Shown here in pieces: positions 36,540 to 44,409 of a stretch of 64,000 bases of DNA (within the stretch, counting starts at the first letter, position 1; the number at the start of each line of letters is the position of its first letter). The DNA comes from Microbacter sp049976245 (GTDB lineage Bacteria; Bacteroidota; Bacteroidia; Bacteroidales; Paludibacteraceae). The stretch is taken from the NCBI GenBank assembly GCA_049976245.1, contig JBMFIQ010000008.1:13315-77314 (forward strand). The letters are read 5' to 3'. Both the position numbers and the translations under genes were made by a program. The notes under the pieces were generated by a model. It ran no database searches, had not been told where the DNA came from, and saw nothing but the letters and a program-made list of their open reading frames with translations.

Positions 36540-37544
36540 ATCCGTGTAATTTATGAAACTTCTTACAAAGGGAATGGCGTTTATACGTCCTTTGTAGATC
36601 ACGTTTCTTTGATGCAGCCCAAAGAAAATGAGGATATTAAATTGATAATCAATGATGAAGAAGGAGATGCCGATATTTTACACAGTCATACTTACAGTCC
36701 TTATTTTTTTTGGAAAGGATGGCGTTACAAGAAAAGGCGTGTCCTGACGGTTCATGTTATTCCTGATTCCATCAAAGGCTCACTGCCCATGTCAAAATGG
36801 ATGATGCCGATTGTTCGTTGGTATTTCAAACATGTTTATTCCTATGCCGACGTTTGTATCGCCATTGCTCCTCATGTGAAAGAAGCTATCGAAGAATTAG
36901 GTTCTAAAACAAGAATCGTAAACATTTACAATCCGATCTTTTTGGAAAAATGGCAACGCACCGATGAAAAACGTAAAATGGGACGTGCTTTGCTCAAATT
37001 GGATGAAAATGCTTTTGTGGTGCTTGGCGTTGGACAATTGCAGGCACGTAAAGGCGTAGAAGATTTCATCGATATTGCTGCACAAATTCCTGAAGCACAA
37101 TTTTGTTGGGTAGGTGGACGTCCGCTGAAAATGACGGAAGGGATAAACCGAATCAATCAACGCATTCAACAAGCAGCAAACAATACACATTTTATGGGGA
37201 TGTTCAATTTGGAAGAAATGCCGTTGGTGTATGCTGCTGCTGATTTAATGTTATTTCCTTCCTATCAGGAAAATTGCCCTTTAGCACCTCTGGAAGCTGC
37301 CGGCAGTGGCATTCCCGTGATTTTTAGAGATTTGTCCGAATATGCTTTATTGTACGAAAATCCTTATCTGAAAGCTGCATCCAACGACGAATTTGTATCT
37401 ATGACCAAAAAAATGGTCACTTCCCCCGACTTTTATCAACGCGGCGTGATGATTTCTCAGCAACTGATTAAACAATTTGAAAAAGAAACCGTTCGCAAAA
37501 AATTGTTGGCTCTGTACCATGAACTTTTAAATCAGCCTTCTTAG
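36534..37544 (+). CDS. Glycosyltransferase family 4
   Basis: 336 residues, no membrane segment. GT-B fold: DILHSHTYSPYFFWKG at the N-domain, RIVNIYNPIFLEKW at the linker, LGVGQLQARKGVEDFIDIA (donor domain, about 170) and the E-x7-E-type motif in PSYQENCPLAPLEAAGSGIP (about 245). Nucleotide-sugar dependent; acceptor unknown. Preceded directly by repeat copy D. Confidence 0.9.
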   Translation: MKIRVIYETSYKGNGVYTSFVDHVSLMQPKENEDIKLIINDEEGDADILHSHTYSPYFFWKGWRYKKRRVLTVHVIPDSIKGSLPMSKWMMPIVRWYFKHVYSYADVCIAIAPHVKEAIEELGSKTRIVNIYNPIFLEKWQRTDEKRKMGRALLKLDENAFVVLGVGQLQARKGVEDFIDIAAQIPEAQFCWVGGRPLKMTEGINRINQRIQQAANNTHFMGMFNLEEMPLVYAAADLMLFPSYQENCPLAPLEAAGSGIPVIFRDLSEYALLYENPYLKAASNDEFVSMTKKMVTSPDFYQRGVMISQQLIKQFEKETVRKKLLALYHELLNQPS

Positions 37545-37750
37545 AATCCGAACTCAATCTTTTTTTGGTTCATGGTGGATGCCGTTTTATCTCTTGAAAA
37601 ACGGTTTAAATCCTCTGATTTATTGATCATGTTGCTTTTTCCGACGTTAAAGAATTTAAATGCACAAAGCATTATTTGTCTTCATACTGTACAAACGAAA
37701 ATTGTTCTGCATTTTTTTGATTTAATTGTTATTAAATTGCAACAACGCAT

Positions 37751-37781
37751 TTTGATTATGAGCTATTGTTCATTATCTTTG
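37751..37781 (+). promoter_or_regulatory. Promoter of the DUF134 gene and metal-cofactor locus
   Basis: TTTG, 19-base spacer, TATCTTTG: an ideal Bacteroidota promoter, ending 19 bases before ATG 37801. It implies a short leader and supports that start codon. Confidence 0.85.
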
Positions 37782-37800
37782 TGCGTTGAATTTTTTAATT

Positions 37801-38358
37801 ATGCCACGACCCAAGCGATGGAGAAAAGTGAGTAATCCTCCTGCAATTTCAGGTTTTAAGCCTTATGGCCTTCATTCGGACGAAATCAAGTCAGATCCCG
37901 TATTTCTTCGATTTGAAGAATATGAAGCCATTCGATTGTGCGATTTTGAAGGAATGAATCATCATGAAGCGTCTGTCATTATGGGCGTTTCGCGGCCAAC
38001 GTTAACGCGAATTTATGCAACGGCAAGGCAAAAAATTGCCGAAGCATTTGTCGTGGGCAAACAAATTCAGATTGAAGGAGGAAAAATCTATTTTGATAGT
38101 GAATGGTATAACTGTCATCAATGTGGAAGTTATTTCAATCATCCAAACAAAATGGAAGCGTTGAATCAATGTCCATTATGTCAAAGCGAAAACATTGACA
38201 GGGTAGATGAAATTGATTCGGATAAGGAGAAAAAAATGGTTCAAAACGATCTGTGTGTTTGTCCTGTTTGTGGATATTCCAAAACGCATGTTCACGGTGT
38301 TCCGTGTAAAATGGAAATTTGTCCTTCATGCCATACGCATTTAGTCCATCATGCTTAA
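37801..38358 (+). CDS. DUF134 family putative transcriptional regulator
   Basis: 185 residues. Start MPRPKRWRKV is typical of DUF134. A helix-turn-helix lies around 50-75 (LRFEEYEAIRLCDFEGMNHHEASVIMGVSRPTLTRI, sigma-70 region 4-like). The C-terminal half is cysteine-rich: CHQCGSYF, CPLCQSEN, CPVCGYSKTH and CPSCHTH, two probable zinc or iron sites; many DUF134 proteins are shorter and lack this tail. DUF134 genes are typically next to NifX-type cluster-binding proteins, as here. Confidence 0.9.
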   Translation: MPRPKRWRKVSNPPAISGFKPYGLHSDEIKSDPVFLRFEEYEAIRLCDFEGMNHHEASVIMGVSRPTLTRIYATARQKIAEAFVVGKQIQIEGGKIYFDSEWYNCHQCGSYFNHPNKMEALNQCPLCQSENIDRVDEIDSDKEKKMVQNDLCVCPVCGYSKTHVHGVPCKMEICPSCHTHLVHHA

Positions 38359-38524
38359 GTGATGGTAGATTTTGCAATCACGGAAAAATGGTTGTTTTAG
38401 TCGAATAAGCCGTTTTCATGTTGATCGTGTTTTAATTTGAACGAGTCATAAAAAAATTATCTTTAAGAGAATGATTGTTTGTCATGTTTCATATAGCATT
38501 AAATATCAATTATTTGCCTGAAAA

Positions 38525-38860
38525 ATGAAAGTCGCTGTCACTGCCATAAATAGTTCATTAAAAAGTCTAATTGACATGCATTTTGGACGAGCTCCGTTTT
38601 TTGTTGTTTTTGACAAGGAAACGAAAGCTGTAGAATTATTGCCAAATCCTTTTGCTTCTTTGACTGAAGGAGCAGGCATCGAAGCTGTTAAATTTTTGGC
38701 CGAAAAAGGAGTTTCACAAATCATTTCCGGCGAAATAGGCAACGCCATCAAAGGCCTCATTGACGCATATCGCATTCAAATGATCATTCTTAAAGATGAA
38801 ACCAAAACGGTAGAAGAGATTTTGAACATGTTGTCAAAATCGAAATTAGATAGTTTTTAG
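38525..38860 (+). CDS. NifX/NifB-type cluster-binding protein 1
   Basis: 111 residues of the dinitrogenase iron-molybdenum cofactor domain family: MKVAVTAINSSLKSLIDMHFGRAPFFVVF at the N-terminus with the family HFG motif (21-23), and VSQIISGEIGNAIKGLI in the middle. Members carry or deliver metal-sulfur clusters, for example NifX, NafY and the Mo-Cu orange protein. No C-terminal CDH. First of three such domains in this locus. Confidence 0.88.
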   Translation: MKVAVTAINSSLKSLIDMHFGRAPFFVVFDKETKAVELLPNPFASLTEGAGIEAVKFLAEKGVSQIISGEIGNAIKGLIDAYRIQMIILKDETKTVEEILNMLSKSKLDSF

Positions 38861-38894
38861 AATACAAAATGTACCACCATTAAACAAGAAAAAG

Positions 38895-39233
38895 ATGAAA
38901 CGTATTGCCATTCCACTGGAAAACGGCCGATTGTGTCAACATTTTGGCCATTGTCAGGAATTTTCCATTATTGACATTGACGATCAAAATCAAGTCTCGA
39001 ACGAACAACGCATCACACCTCCGGAACATCAACCGGGATTGTATCCTGCTTGGGTTGCTCAGCATGGCGTCACGGATGTCATTGCAGGCGGCATGGGACA
39101 AAAAGCCATTGATTTGTTTAAACAACAAAAAATCAACGTTTTTGTGGGTGCCGAAATGAAAGATCCGAAAGCATTGGCCGCCGATTTTGCCAACAATGTG
39201 TTAAATGCCGGCGCCAATTATTGCGATCATTAA
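38895..39233 (+). CDS. NifX/NifB-type cluster-binding protein 2
   Basis: 112 residues; MKRIAIPLENGRLCQHFGHCQEF, with the HFG motif and two flanking cysteines, VTDVIAGGMGQKAIDLF, and a C-terminal YCDH typical of the longer cluster-binding forms. Starts 34 bases after protein 1 and ends 10 bases before the DUF89 gene, so clearly co-transcribed. Confidence 0.92.
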   Translation: MKRIAIPLENGRLCQHFGHCQEFSIIDIDDQNQVSNEQRITPPEHQPGLYPAWVAQHGVTDVIAGGMGQKAIDLFKQQKINVFVGAEMKDPKALAADFANNVLNAGANYCDH

Positions 39234-39243
39234 TTATTCAATC

Positions 39244-40119
39244 ATGCTATTAGACGAACGTTGTGAAAGTTGTTTCATTAACACTTACAACAAACTTTTA
39301 CTAAAACATCATGCCACGGACGATCAACGATCCGTTTTTGATAACTATCTTCAGGAAGTGCTATCCGATTCGAAAAATCTCACTACTCCTGAAGTTCAGC
39401 GCTTGTTGCAACACCGACTTGAAGCGTTGCTTGGAATAAGCGATTTTTATCTTCGTGAAAAATGGCATAGCAACGAAGTTGCTCTGGCTCTGTATCCGCT
39501 TTGGAAAAACAAAGTAGAACATGCAGCCGATCCGTTTGATCTTGCTTTACGGCTTGCCATTGCCGGCAACATCATGGATTATGGAGCCAATCATACCTTC
39601 GACATTGAAGAAACCATTCAGGAGGTCGTCTCAAAACCTTTTGAAATTGATCATTCCCGTCATTTGAAAGAACGATTGGCAAAGGCATCTTCCGTGCTTT
39701 ATTTAGGCGACAATGCCGGTGAAATTGTTTTTGATCGGCTTTTTCTCGAAACCATTCAACATCCCAATGTGACCTTTGTGGTTCGGGGCGGCCCCACCAT
39801 CAACGATACAACGTTGGATGATGCTCAAATGGTTGGGATGGAACATGTTGCTAAAGTAATTTCCAACGGATACGATGTTCCTTCCACCGTTCCGGAACGT
39901 TCGAGCGCTTTGTTTCAACGCTTGTTTGCCGACGCTGATCTGATTATTTCCAAAGGTCAGGGCAATTTAGAAGGTTTGTTTTCCCTACATGATGAACGCA
40001 TTTTTTTCCTTTTAATGACTAAATGCGATGTCATTGCTCGTTTGATTGGAGCTGAAAAAGGGAATTGTGTGGTTTTTAACGAGAAATATGTAAAAATAAG
40101 AGATCAAATGAATGAATAA
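39244..40119 (+). CDS. DUF89 / ARMT1-like domain protein
   Basis: 291 residues from ATG 39244. N-terminal CESC pair (residues 7-10), then the DUF89 core: LGDNAGEIVFDRLFLE (about 157), FVVRGGPTINDTTLDDA and SKGQGNLEGL (about 238). Eukaryotic and archaeal relatives are metal-dependent phosphatases that remove damaged phosphometabolites. Prokaryotic members with an N-terminal CxxC often sit beside NifX-type genes, as in this locus; substrate unknown. Confidence 0.88.
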   Translation: MLLDERCESCFINTYNKLLLKHHATDDQRSVFDNYLQEVLSDSKNLTTPEVQRLLQHRLEALLGISDFYLREKWHSNEVALALYPLWKNKVEHAADPFDLALRLAIAGNIMDYGANHTFDIEETIQEVVSKPFEIDHSRHLKERLAKASSVLYLGDNAGEIVFDRLFLETIQHPNVTFVVRGGPTINDTTLDDAQMVGMEHVAKVISNGYDVPSTVPERSSALFQRLFADADLIISKGQGNLEGLFSLHDERIFFLLMTKCDVIARLIGAEKGNCVVFNEKYVKIRDQMNE

Positions 40120-40137
40120 CCTCAAATTTATAATCGT

Positions 40138-40431
40138 ATGAACTTAACTATTAAAGAAGTAGTAGATGTTTTGCAAAAAGTGGAACATCCTGCCATCAGT
40201 TTGTCATTGATTGATTTAGGCATATTGACCGATATCGAATTAATTGATCGGGAAGTTGTTGTCGTCTTTGCATTCCCTTTCCCAAACATTCCCATTGCCG
40301 ATCAATTGATTCAGTCGGTAAACGACGCCGTTACACCTTTAGGTCTTTCATTAAAGTACGATATCCGAACCATGAATCAGGATGAAAAAGAACGATTTTT
40401 GACATTAGAAGCTGGAGCTTGGAAAGGTTGA
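40138..40431 (+). CDS. MIP18/DUF59-like protein lacking the usual cysteine
   Basis: 97 residues. VEHPAISLSLIDLGILTDI matches the DUF59 start (V-x-P-x5-I-x-D-L-G), a fold used in Fe-S cluster carrier and maturation proteins. The strand that normally ends T-x3-C-P reads FAFPFPNIPIADQLIQSV, so the reactive cysteine is absent. Starts 18 bases after DUF89 and 65 bases before the methyltransferase fusion. Confidence 0.8.
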   Translation: MNLTIKEVVDVLQKVEHPAISLSLIDLGILTDIELIDREVVVVFAFPFPNIPIADQLIQSVNDAVTPLGLSLKYDIRTMNQDEKERFLTLEAGAWKG

Positions 40432-40496
40432 TGAAATCATGACCGGTTCACAATGAGGCGCAGTAAAAAAATTATTTTAATGCAAAAAAAATAAAC

Positions 40497-41537
40497 ATGA
40501 AACCCAAAACAACGCCGTTTGATTTACATTTGGATCTTTACGAAGCATGGTTTGAAGAAAATCGATATGCTTATTTATCAGAGATTGAGGCCATTAAAAA
40601 GGTATGGCAACCTCAGGGCAATACCATGGAAATAGGAGTGGGAAGCGGATTGTTTGCTCTCCCGTTATCGGTTCATCATGGCATTGAGCCCTCATTAACA
40701 ATGCGTCAAAAGGCTGTTGAACGCGGCATTGAAGCCGTGAATGGTGTTGCTGAATCGCTTCCTTATGATGATGCTTCGCTGGATTCCGTGCTCATGGTCA
40801 CAACCATTTGCTTTGTCAACGATCCTTTGAAAACACTCCAAGAAGCATTTCGGGTATTAAAATCTTCCGGCAATTTGGTGATTGCATTTGTGGACAAGGA
40901 CAGTCCCGTTGGACAACAATATCTCCATCATAAAGAAGAAAGTTTGTTTTATAAAGAAGCGACATTCTTTGGCGTGGAAGAAATTAGAATGTTGTTACAA
41001 CAAGCAGGTTTTCGTGTGACTGCAACCTATCAAACCATTTTCAAAAAATTGGATCAGTTGACGGAAATTGACAAGCCAAAACCGGGATTTGGAAAAGGAA
41101 GTTTTGTGGTGATCAATGCCTGCAAACAACTTGAAAATCTACGAATAGCTTTTGCCGTCAACGATCAAAAAATGTTGCCGCATGCTCATTTTGGAGATGC
41201 TCCTTTTTTTGAAATATATCAATGGAGCGATCACCAATTAAAATATGTGGAAACGGCTCAAAACAACGAAGCCATGGAGGAAAAGGAACATCCTCACGGC
41301 GACGATCAAAAAGGAAATAAGATGGTCGATTTGCTGCTTCAACATCGAGTCAATGTGTTGGTTTCAAGACAATTTGGAAAAAACATTACCATCATTCAAA
41401 ATCATTTTTTACCTGTTTTGGTTAACAACGACATGTTGGAGGAAGCCAAAATCATCGTTACGTCCCATTTTTCAGCTATTGCCGACTCATTGATCCATGC
41501 TTCAACTGTTTACAAACCATTGTCCTTAAGAAGTTAA
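40497..41537 (+). CDS. SAM methyltransferase fused to a NifX-type domain
   Basis: 346 residues in two domains. Residues 1-210: class I SAM methyltransferase with motif I TMEIGVGSGLF (43-53), post-motif EPSLTMRQKAVERG and a motif IV region SVLMVTTICFV. Residues about 215-335: NifX-like domain beginning LRIAFAVNDQKMLPHAHFGDAPFFEI, whose HFGDAPFF equals HFGRAPFF of the 38525 protein, and RVNVLVSRQFGKN. A histidine- and acid-rich insert (EEKEHPHGDDQKG, about 261-273) lies in the second domain. Confidence 0.87.
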   Translation: MKPKTTPFDLHLDLYEAWFEENRYAYLSEIEAIKKVWQPQGNTMEIGVGSGLFALPLSVHHGIEPSLTMRQKAVERGIEAVNGVAESLPYDDASLDSVLMVTTICFVNDPLKTLQEAFRVLKSSGNLVIAFVDKDSPVGQQYLHHKEESLFYKEATFFGVEEIRMLLQQAGFRVTATYQTIFKKLDQLTEIDKPKPGFGKGSFVVINACKQLENLRIAFAVNDQKMLPHAHFGDAPFFEIYQWSDHQLKYVETAQNNEAMEEKEHPHGDDQKGNKMVDLLLQHRVNVLVSRQFGKNITIIQNHFLPVLVNNDMLEEAKIIVTSHFSAIADSLIHASTVYKPLSLRS

Positions 41538-41570
41538 TTCATTAAATTTTATTGTTTTAAAAATCAAAGC

Positions 41571-42125
41571 ATGATATCAAGAAAAGACGCTCAACAATTA
41601 ATGACAAGCAAAGTGCACGATGAAAATCTTCGTCGTCACATGTGGGCTACGGAAGCCATCATGAGTGCTTTGGCAGAAAAATTTTAGGAAGATCCGGAAA
41701 AATGGGGCATCACCGGATTGTTGCACGACATTGATTATGAGGAGACGAAGGAAAATCCAGAATTACACAGCAAAATTGGAGCGGAATTTTTGAAATCATA
41801 TTTGTCTGATGACATGATTCACGCTGTTCTTGTGCACAACGATCGTCACGGGCTCGAACGCAAGACTTTGCTCGACAATGCGTTATGGGCAACCGATCCG
41901 CTTACCGGTTTCATCATGGCGGTTGCCATGGTTCGACCTGATAAAAAACTGGCTTCCGTGGAATTAAAATCAATGAAGAAAAAATTCAAAGAAGTGAAGT
42001 TTGCAGCCGGTGCCAATCGTGATCAGATCCAATCGTGTGAAACGAAACTCAACATACCGCTGGACGATTTTCTTTTGTTGGGATTGCATGCGCTGCAACC
42101 AATTTCAGATTTACTTGGTTTATAA
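41571..42125 (+). pseudogene. HD-domain hydrolase gene interrupted by an in-frame amber codon
   Basis: Frame from ATG 41571 (MISRKDAQQLMTSKVHDENL) is broken at codon 39 by TAG (41685-41687) and then continues intact for 146 codons: EDPEKWGITGLLHDIDYEE, HNDRHGLERKTLLDNALWATDPLTG, to the stop at 42125. HD metal residues are His23, LLHDID and the H-N-D-R-H segment. Total length (184 codons) is normal for HDIG hydrolases. Only one base needs changing to restore it, so it is a recent mutation, a read error, or suppressed. Confidence 0.85.
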
Positions 42126-42136
42126 AATTATATCAA

Positions 42137-43087
42137 ATGGAACTTGTAAAACACGTGTTTGGTCCTGTTCCTTCTCGACGACTTGGCCAAAGTATTGGGA
42201 TCAACAACATTCCGCCAAAAATTTGCACGTATGCCTGCCCTTACTGTCAGATAGGCAAAGCCATAAAGATGCAATTGACTTTGCAACCTTTTTATCCTCC
42301 TCCATTGTTTGTTGATGAAGTGAAAGAAACGTTGAACCATCTTTCTTTTTTAGATCAAAAGCCTGATTATTTGACCATTGTTCCTGACGGAGAACCTACT
42401 TTGGACAGCCAACTGAGCGAGTTGATTCGTCAATTGAAATTCTTTAATATTCCCATTGCCATCATCACCAACGGTTCATTATTGTATCTCCGGGAAGTTC
42501 AAGAAGCGCTTTTTCAATGCGATTATGTTTCGGTGAAAGTGGATAGTGTCATCGAACCGATTTGGAGGGCTGTCAATAAACCGGTTAAGTCATTGTCATT
42601 GAAAGTTGTTTTAGGCGGTATTGAACAATTTTCGCACCATTTTCAAGGCCGATTAGTGACGGAGACCATGTTGTTGAAAGAAGTAAACGACTCGTTGAAT
42701 TCGGTTCGTGCTACTGCAGATTTTATTCATTCATTGAATCCTGTCGTCGCTTACATTGGTATTCCCACGCGTCCTACGGCTTTGCAGGATGTTTTTCCGG
42801 CCGACGAAGAAGCTGTGAATCGCACGTATCAAATTTATAGCGAACGAATACCTCAGGTTGAGTTGTTAACCGGATATGAAGGAAATGCATTTTCATCAGT
42901 GGGCGATTTTGAGGCCGATTTATTGAGCATAACAGCCGTTCATCCAATGCGCGAGGATGCTGTGATTGACCTTTTGAACAAAACCATGACGTCAGCCGAC
43001 CGATTAAATAAATTGTTGGAGCAAGGAGTGATCAAAAAAATATTCTACAACGATCATTTTTTTTATGTCAGACGGTTTAGATCATGA
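42137..43087 (+). CDS. Radical SAM protein (COG0731-like)
   Basis: 316 residues. N-terminus FGPVPSRRLGQSIGINNIPP followed by the cluster motif CTYACPYC (C-x3-C-x2-C, about 32-39), VPDGEPTLDS and AIITNGSLL. This is the branch of radical SAM proteins with GPVPSRRLG, often placed beside NifX-type genes in anaerobes; the reaction is unknown. Only 11 bases after the HD gene, closing the cofactor locus. Confidence 0.88.
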   Translation: MELVKHVFGPVPSRRLGQSIGINNIPPKICTYACPYCQIGKAIKMQLTLQPFYPPPLFVDEVKETLNHLSFLDQKPDYLTIVPDGEPTLDSQLSELIRQLKFFNIPIAIITNGSLLYLREVQEALFQCDYVSVKVDSVIEPIWRAVNKPVKSLSLKVVLGGIEQFSHHFQGRLVTETMLLKEVNDSLNSVRATADFIHSLNPVVAYIGIPTRPTALQDVFPADEEAVNRTYQIYSERIPQVELLTGYEGNAFSSVGDFEADLLSITAVHPMREDAVIDLLNKTMTSADRLNKLLEQGVIKKIFYNDHFFYVRRFRS

Positions 43088-43173
43088 TGTTTCAACCTAA
43101 ATTGAATTGTAATTAATTGAATATGTGAATGATATTACTACCATTCACCCTTATTGAATCAGTTTTTTAAATA

Positions 43174-43710
43174 ATGCAACAGAAAATTATAGTTTACGGC
43201 GATGATCGGTTACGAAAATGTTCCGATAGCGTCACCATTAAAGATCCGTTTATCGATTTAATTCGGAATTTATTTGATACGTTGAATTGTTATGGAGGCA
43301 TTGGATTGGCTGCACCGCAGATTGGTTTAAATCAATCCGTTTTTGTGATTGATACGTTTCCACAATCCAAATTTGATCCTGATCACAAGCCGTTCAAATT
43401 AGCTTGTTTGAATCCTCAAATTTTATGGTACAGCAAACGCAAAACCTTGTTCAACGAAGGGTGTTTGAGTATTCCTTCTATTTACGAAGATGTGTCCCGT
43501 CCCGAATCCATCACCGTGCGGTATCTAAACGAACGTTTTGAGCAGGTGGAAGAAACCATAGACGGCATCAAAGCGCGTATTTTTCAACATGAGTTTGATC
43601 ATTTAAATGGTGTTTTGTTCATTGACCATTTAAAGGCTTTTCAAAAAGTTCGAATTGCTTACCAATTGAATAAAATTAAAAATAATTCTTTTCATCACAG
43701 TGAATTATGA
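43174..43710 (+). CDS. def: Peptide deformylase
   Basis: 178 residues; removes the formyl group from nascent proteins. All three metal motifs are present: GGIGLAAPQIG (about 45), EGCLSIP (about 99) and QHEFDHLNG (about 141-149). Stop codon overlaps the next start (ATGA). Confidence 0.97.
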   Translation: MQQKIIVYGDDRLRKCSDSVTIKDPFIDLIRNLFDTLNCYGGIGLAAPQIGLNQSVFVIDTFPQSKFDPDHKPFKLACLNPQILWYSKRKTLFNEGCLSIPSIYEDVSRPESITVRYLNERFEQVEETIDGIKARIFQHEFDHLNGVLFIDHLKAFQKVRIAYQLNKIKNNSFHHSEL

Positions 43711-44120
43711 TTTTTCACACCATCCAATTTCGAGTACTTTACCCTGACACCGACAAAATGGGAACCATGCATCATTCTAATTATGCAAAATATTATGAAT
43801 TAGCGCGTTGGGAACTTTTTAGAAGCATTGGGATTCCGTACCAACAAATTGAAGAAGCCGGTGTCATGTGTCCGGTGATCAACATGCACTTCCATTTTCT
43901 CAAAACCGTCCAATACGATGAACTGCTCACCGTCAGAACAAGGCTTAAATCAATTAAAGGCGTTCGGATGTGGTTTACTTATCAACTTTACAACAAAGAT
44001 AATGAGTTGGTTAACGAAGCTGAGACCGAATTGGCATTTGTTGAAATGCATAGTTGGAAACCGGTAGCTCCTCCCGATTTTGTTCTTAAAGCCATTAAAC
44101 AACATCATGACAATCATTGA
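43707..44120 (+). CDS. Acyl-CoA thioesterase (YbgC/FcbC hot-dog family)
   Basis: 137 residues. Catalytic YPDTDKMGTMHHSNYAKYYELAR near the N-terminus with the Asp of the 4-hydroxybenzoyl-CoA thioesterase type. Translationally coupled to def by a 4-base overlap; the functional link is not obvious. Confidence 0.9.
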   Translation: MIFHTIQFRVLYPDTDKMGTMHHSNYAKYYELARWELFRSIGIPYQQIEEAGVMCPVINMHFHFLKTVQYDELLTVRTRLKSIKGVRMWFTYQLYNKDNELVNEAETELAFVEMHSWKPVAPPDFVLKAIKQHHDNH

Positions 44121-44311
44121 AATAGGTTCTTAAAAACAATGATGAAGTGGACTTTGTATTAAAATATATTAAAATCAAAGCTATTCACATCTACCTTTCT
44201 TTTATTTTCGTCTAATAAATAAATGATGCTTCGGAAATAGGTTGTCTAAACTTTTTCTTCCAGCATGGATGATTTGGATGGGTTGAATTTAATCTTTTAA
44301 TCTTAGTTGCA

Positions 44312-44409
44312 TATGAAACGAGCCATAAAAAAAGATTATGCTCAAGAGCATGACTATTTGGCGAGTTCCATACATCCTTAATCTTAAAAATAAAAATAGA
44401 CGTATGAAA
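44312..44409 (+). repeat. 98-bp interspersed element, copy F
   Basis: Plus-strand copy ending on ATGAAA of the GIN-domain gene (start 44404). The internal frame is complete: 22 codons, MKRAIKKDYAQEHD then YLASSIHP, closed by TAA. Together with copy E it is the best reference copy. Confidence 0.92.

Noticed and set aside
41685..41687. Pyrrolysine insertion at the amber codon
   Set aside because: The family position is not a known pyrrolysine site, no pyl genes are visible, and a simple substitution explains it.
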